DNA from: Anagrus nilaparvatae
Lineage: Eukaryota; Arthropoda; Insecta; Hymenoptera; Mymaridae
Assembly (NCBI GenBank): GCA_022575985.1
Contig: JAKSXM010000007.1
Location: forward strand, 16,866,501 to 16,930,500
Direction of reading: 5' to 3'
Length of the DNA stretch: 64,000 nt
In this document: in pieces, positions 60,449-64,000 of the stretch
How the letters are laid out: each line of letters opens with the position of its first letter
How positions within the stretch are numbered: position 1 is the stretch's first letter
Position numbers and translations under genes: made by a program
Notes under the pieces: model-generated
What the model saw: the letters and a program-made list of their open reading frames with translations, nothing else
The model's database searches: none
Told to the model about the DNA's origin: nothing

Positions 60449-61500
60449 TTAAGGGTACCTTCTCCCAGTTTTGGAATAGAAAAACAATTTTTTTTTTTTT
60501 TAATTGATTTGTGTTTAAAAAGTATTCAAGAATATGGGAAAAAATTTTTAAATAAATCACGCAAATAATAAAGAAACAACAGCGCCTGAAAGTGAAAGTG
60601 CCAGTATGCAAGAATACAAGATCCGAAACTTTAAACGCGTTTTTCTCAAAACGAACTCTTTGAAAACGACGCACATGATAAAAAACTACTCCTCAGATTT
60701 CCATTTATTTTTTTTTTATCAATTCGTTATGAAATTTTATGCAAACTGAACCACAATGAACCTGATCAAAGAATTATTTGGTCTCTAGGCTCCGTTTTGA
60801 GGCTAAAAATACGGTCAAATTTCGACTTCTTTCCTTCATAACTTTTTTAATTTTTAATATTTTTCATTGATTGTAGTTCAGATTATGCAAAAAGTTGAAA
60901 ATGTAAAATTATTATTAGATTATGTAAGAGTCTTTCTTTGCCAAAACAGCAATAGTTGTCAAGGGGGGGTCGTCGGATTGGTCTCAAATTTTCCCTATGT
61001 TTTTATAACACTAAAACAGGAAAAACCTTAAATTTTGAGCCCTCTAGGTCTTAAACAACCCAAGTTATGGTCAATCAAACTCATTGGGTGGCTCTCGATC
61101 AGCGTTGGTGCTTTTTGGGAAAATGCTAAAAAATAATAAAAATCAGCTTGAAAAAATATTCTGAATGAGCTTCTGCATGAGCAATGAGTTTGATTTGCCA
61201 TAATTCGGGTTGTTTAAGACCTAGATGGCCCAAAATTTCACGTTTTTCCTTTCTTAGTGTTTTAAAAACATAGGGAAATTTTGAGGCCGATCCGACGACC
61301 CCCCCCCCTGGCAACCATTGCTGTTTTGGCAAAGAAAGACTCGTAAAAAAGAGAAAATAAAAAAAAAATTTTTTTTGTGTTCATTCTAAATGTATAAAAC
61401 AGCTGTAAAAAAATCTTTTTATTATGCAATAAACTTTTTGAGAAAATTAATCTGAAAAATAGCGTAATTTTTACTCAAAATTGGGAGAAGGTACCCTTAA
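60449..61500. mobile_element. Foldback element, 1.05 kb
   Basis: TTAAGGGTACCTTCTCCCA (60449) and TGGGAGAAGGTACCCTTAA (ending 61500) are perfect inverted ends. Inner arms pair through 'AGTCTTTCTTTGCCAAAACA' (near 60928) with its complement near 61314-61336, a G7/C9 run, and 'TAGGTCTTAAACAACCC' with 'GGGTTGTTTAAGACCTA'. No gene; frames at 60438-60674 and 61126-61332 lie in the arms. Confidence 0.75.
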
Positions 61501-62914
61501 AATTTATTAAGTTCGAGAATTAGTTTTTTTACGTTTTATGATTCTTAAAGCTCCAAAAAAGCTTAACTGTCTTAAAACTAATATTTTATTTGCTGATATA
61601 CAGGAAAAACAACAATTTTATTCTTATTGGACTGTAAAATAGCTATTTTTTAAACAAGAAAAATATTGAATTGAACTTGTATGCAGTTATATATGCACTA
61701 GTGAACGTAGCGTGATTTTTTTACATATAAAGGCCAAAAAAGGCGTCCAGGTTAAAAAATTGTGTTTTAACATGGAACATGTTCATTGGGTGGGGTATTT
61801 GTAAAAGTTTGGTTCGGCAGGGGGGGGGTGAAACAGTGACGTTTTTAGGGGGGGGGGGGTGAAATGGACTACTGAAATCGTCGCAATAGCAAAAATAAAC
61901 TTTTTCAAAACACATTAGAAAGTAACTATTTGTTCACCAACTCCTTTTACATTGCTGATGGCTTAAATATTTGGGATTCGCCGGTATATAACTGACAACG
62001 AGTTTGATTCTCATAATTAATTTTGATGAGAACTAACGTGTTTTATGTCTTTTAAAAAAATTGATCTAAAATTTCTAGTTAATCATAAGAAATTTTAAAG
62101 CAACTAAAAAAATACAATGAATTGACTTATAGAAAATTCTTTTGTATTTTTTAAACCACTTACTTTAAAATTTTGAAAACAAGATGAACTATAACTTCTT
62201 CTCTGTACAGTAATATGATAAACACACAAAATTTTCAAATGTGTCATAATGCAATTCAATAATAGTAAATATTATGAGGAGTAAATAAAGAGAATCAAAT
62301 TACCAATAATATACCATACAAGCTCTAAACTTTGTATTAAAGTAAATAAGCTTTTCTCTTTTGGTTAGTTAATTTTCCTAAGGTATAATAAAACGTGGCT
62401 TACCTCTAATAAGTTATTTACTTTATTTAATATACCTAAATATGTTTAATATTTTAATAAATCCTTAAAAAAATTTTTAACTTTTTTGAAGCATCAGTTT
62501 AGTTTTTGTAATTATATCAAGTTAAACTTATTTTCTCTATTATAATTTATGTGTGCCTAGCTAATTAATTTTTAAATAATAAACTTTATTATTCACGTTA
62601 TATCTTTTATTATAATAAAAGTTTAGAATGTGTCTCATTAAATTATAAAATTGTATCATATTTTATTTAATTATAGGTATGAAAAACCCATTGTTTTATT
62701 TTATGTGTAATTAATATGTCACTTTAAATTAGTTTGCTTTTTTTTTTAATTAGTAACAAACAGGAAAAAGTTCTTTTATAATTTTAAAAGTTAATATAAC
62801 ATTTTATATCTGCCTTTTAGATAAAATTGAAGTAGAAGTATTTTAAAAAATATTAACCTTTTTTAATAAAAAAATTTTTTTTTCATTTGTATTTTATGTA
62901 CATTTATATGTATA
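61501..62914. other. AT-rich stretch with one G-rich repeat fragment
   Basis: Around 61755-61870 the sequence has two G9-G12 runs with 'GTGACGTTTTTAGGGGGG' and 'GTGAAATGGACT', matching the G-run region of the Helitron-like copies (31780-31815, 56750-56800), plus 'AACATGGAACATGTTC'. The rest has no recognisable feature. Confidence 0.5.
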
Positions 62915-63207
62915 TTAGTCTGGTAGTTATTTTTAAAAAATTGCTTGGATTTTTGATTAATAGGTGAAAAAAGTTTCCAATTATCAAAAAAGTAAGATTA
63001 CCAAAATTATAAGTCATTTAATCACTTCTTATGGGTTTTTATGGAAAAATTTTTGGTACCAATAAGAACCCATAATATATAATATCTGTTGGCATTACTT
63101 AGAAGTGATTAATTGAGCTGTAACTTTGGAAAACTTATTTTTATGGTAATTAGCAACTTTTTTCACCAAGTAATCTAAGAAACTTTTTAAAGTAACTGAC
63201 AGCCTAA
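62915..63207. mobile_element. MITE a, 293 bp
   Basis: TTAGTCTGGTAGTTATTTTT at the left and an inverted 'AAAGTAACTGACAGCCTAA' at the right. It is the same length as, and related along its length to, the element at 63377-63669 ('GATTTTTGATTA', 'AAGTGATTAA', 'TTTGGAAAAC' blocks). AT-rich hairpin, no coding. Confidence 0.65.
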
Positions 63208-63376
63208 TGTACATATTATTAACATTTTTTTTAAGTATTTAAAAACTTATATAATATGAAATGAAAAAATTTTATGTATTATAAGAACTATTCATACATT
63301 AAACTTTTATGCTCTAAAAATCTCATTTTATCCTAGAATTAATAGTTTAAAATTTCTACATACATTTACGTATATA

Positions 63377-63669
63377 TTAGCTTGGCAGTTATTCTAAGAA
63401 GATTCTTGGATTTTCAACTTGGTAAAACTATTCAAGTCTCCACTTGCCAAAAAAAAAATACATTTCCAAAATGATAGTTTATTTTTAAGTGTGGAGCAAA
63501 TACTCGGTTTTATAAAAACAATATTATTTTCATGGATTCGGTGGCAATACTTAAGAGTGATTAAACGATAGCTATAATTTTGAAAACCTGATTTTTTTTT
63601 ATAAATAGCAACTAATTTCACACAGTAATCAAAAATCCAAGCGACTATTTAAAATAACTGCCAGACTAA
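63377..63669. mobile_element. MITE b, 293 bp
   Basis: TTAGCTTGGCAGTTATTCTA at the left and 'AAAATAACTGCCAGACTAA' at the right; same family as 62915-63207 and only 169 bp from it. The minus-strand frame at 63394-63621 is inside it and not a gene. Confidence 0.7.
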
Positions 63670-63784
63670 TATAATTATATTTTAAGATCTCATATAAATA
63701 TTCATGTTTGCATATTTGTTTGGTTTTCAAATAATTTAACTTTTTAATAGAAAATATTTTCCATGAATAAATAAAAATATTCTA

Positions 63785-63808
63785 TTTTTTTTTTTTTTTT
63801 TTTTTTAA
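63785..63808 (+). repeat. Poly(T) run
   Basis: An uninterrupted run of more than 20 T followed by AATTTTAAAT. It could be a reversed poly(A) tail or a simple tract. Confidence 0.7.
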
Positions 63809-63878
63809 TTTTAAATAAAAAATATAAAATATTATACTAAATCCATTATTAAATTGTGTATAAGAGCTGTTAAAGATA

Positions 63879-64000
63879 CACTGAAAAAAATACGGTTGCC
63901 GTTGCAAATGATAAAAAAATTTTATTTTCAAGTTTCACCACGTCACGGTGCTCACTATTTAAATGAGTAATACTTATTATTTAAAAATTTTAAGACGTTT
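63879..64000 (+). mobile_element. Left end of a CACTGAAAAAAA-type element, cut by the window edge
   Basis: TA (63877-63878) then CACTGAAAAAAATACGGTTG, very close to the start at 51957 (CACTGAAAAAAAACTCCGG TTG). The right end lies beyond the window, so type and size are open. Confidence 0.4.

Overview
The window is very AT-rich eukaryotic DNA with short GT-AG introns, dense foldback and inverted-repeat elements, Helitrons, and remnants of Penelope-like and non-LTR retrotransposons. Two decayed fragments of conserved animal genes (GCN1 and BIRC6) also point to an animal, most likely an insect such as an AT-rich parasitoid wasp or a hemipteran; this placement is inference. No tRNA, rRNA or CRISPR array was recognised. 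I found no complete conventional housekeeping gene.

The centrepiece is a 16.1-kb DNA transposon at 4433-20565. It has about 380-bp terminal inverted repeats (TIRs) and a perfect 9-bp target-site duplication (TAATATAAA at 4424-4432 and 20566-20574). It carries two convergent long genes. On the minus strand is a roughly 966-residue Mutator-like (MULE) DDE transposase with a ubiquitin-specific-protease-like (USP) C-terminal domain. On the plus strand is a 1057-residue paralogue that keeps the USP-like domain but appears to have lost two of the three DDE residues. Beside them lie two captured, decayed host-gene fragments that still contain introns: the 3' end of GCN1 (5048-6600) and a long stretch of BIRC6 including the BIR domain (12406-16782). 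The layout recalls a plant Pack-MULE combined with the convergent mudrA/mudrB arrangement of MuDR, with a ubiquitin-related theme.

To the left, 1-4304 holds a diverged dispersed repeat (248-545) and a TIR element (2767-4304) with a second one nested in it (3222-4006). To the right, 20575-24755 is AT-rich and mostly featureless. A small two-exon gene at 24756-25486 encodes a secreted six-cysteine peptide with inhibitor-cystine-knot spacing.

From 25.7 kb to the end the sequence is almost entirely repeats. There are two copies of a Helitron-like element (29010-32868 and 54309-59152); the second is interrupted by a 1.3-kb near-perfect foldback (56929-58241) built from repeated GTCACC/GGTGAC palindromes. 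A Penelope-like reverse transcriptase remnant lies at 28190-28640 and a non-LTR 3' end at about 41791-42455. Other foldbacks are at 33298-34510, 34769-36826, 45775-46433, 48280-50069, 51996-52485 and 60449-61500. A small Helitron with a minisatellite (49059-49750) sits inside one of them, a MITE with a demonstrable TA duplication sits inside another (46066-46335), and twin 293-bp MITEs are near the right edge. Coding potential outside the big transposon is limited to the small secreted peptide gene and one doubtful second candidate.
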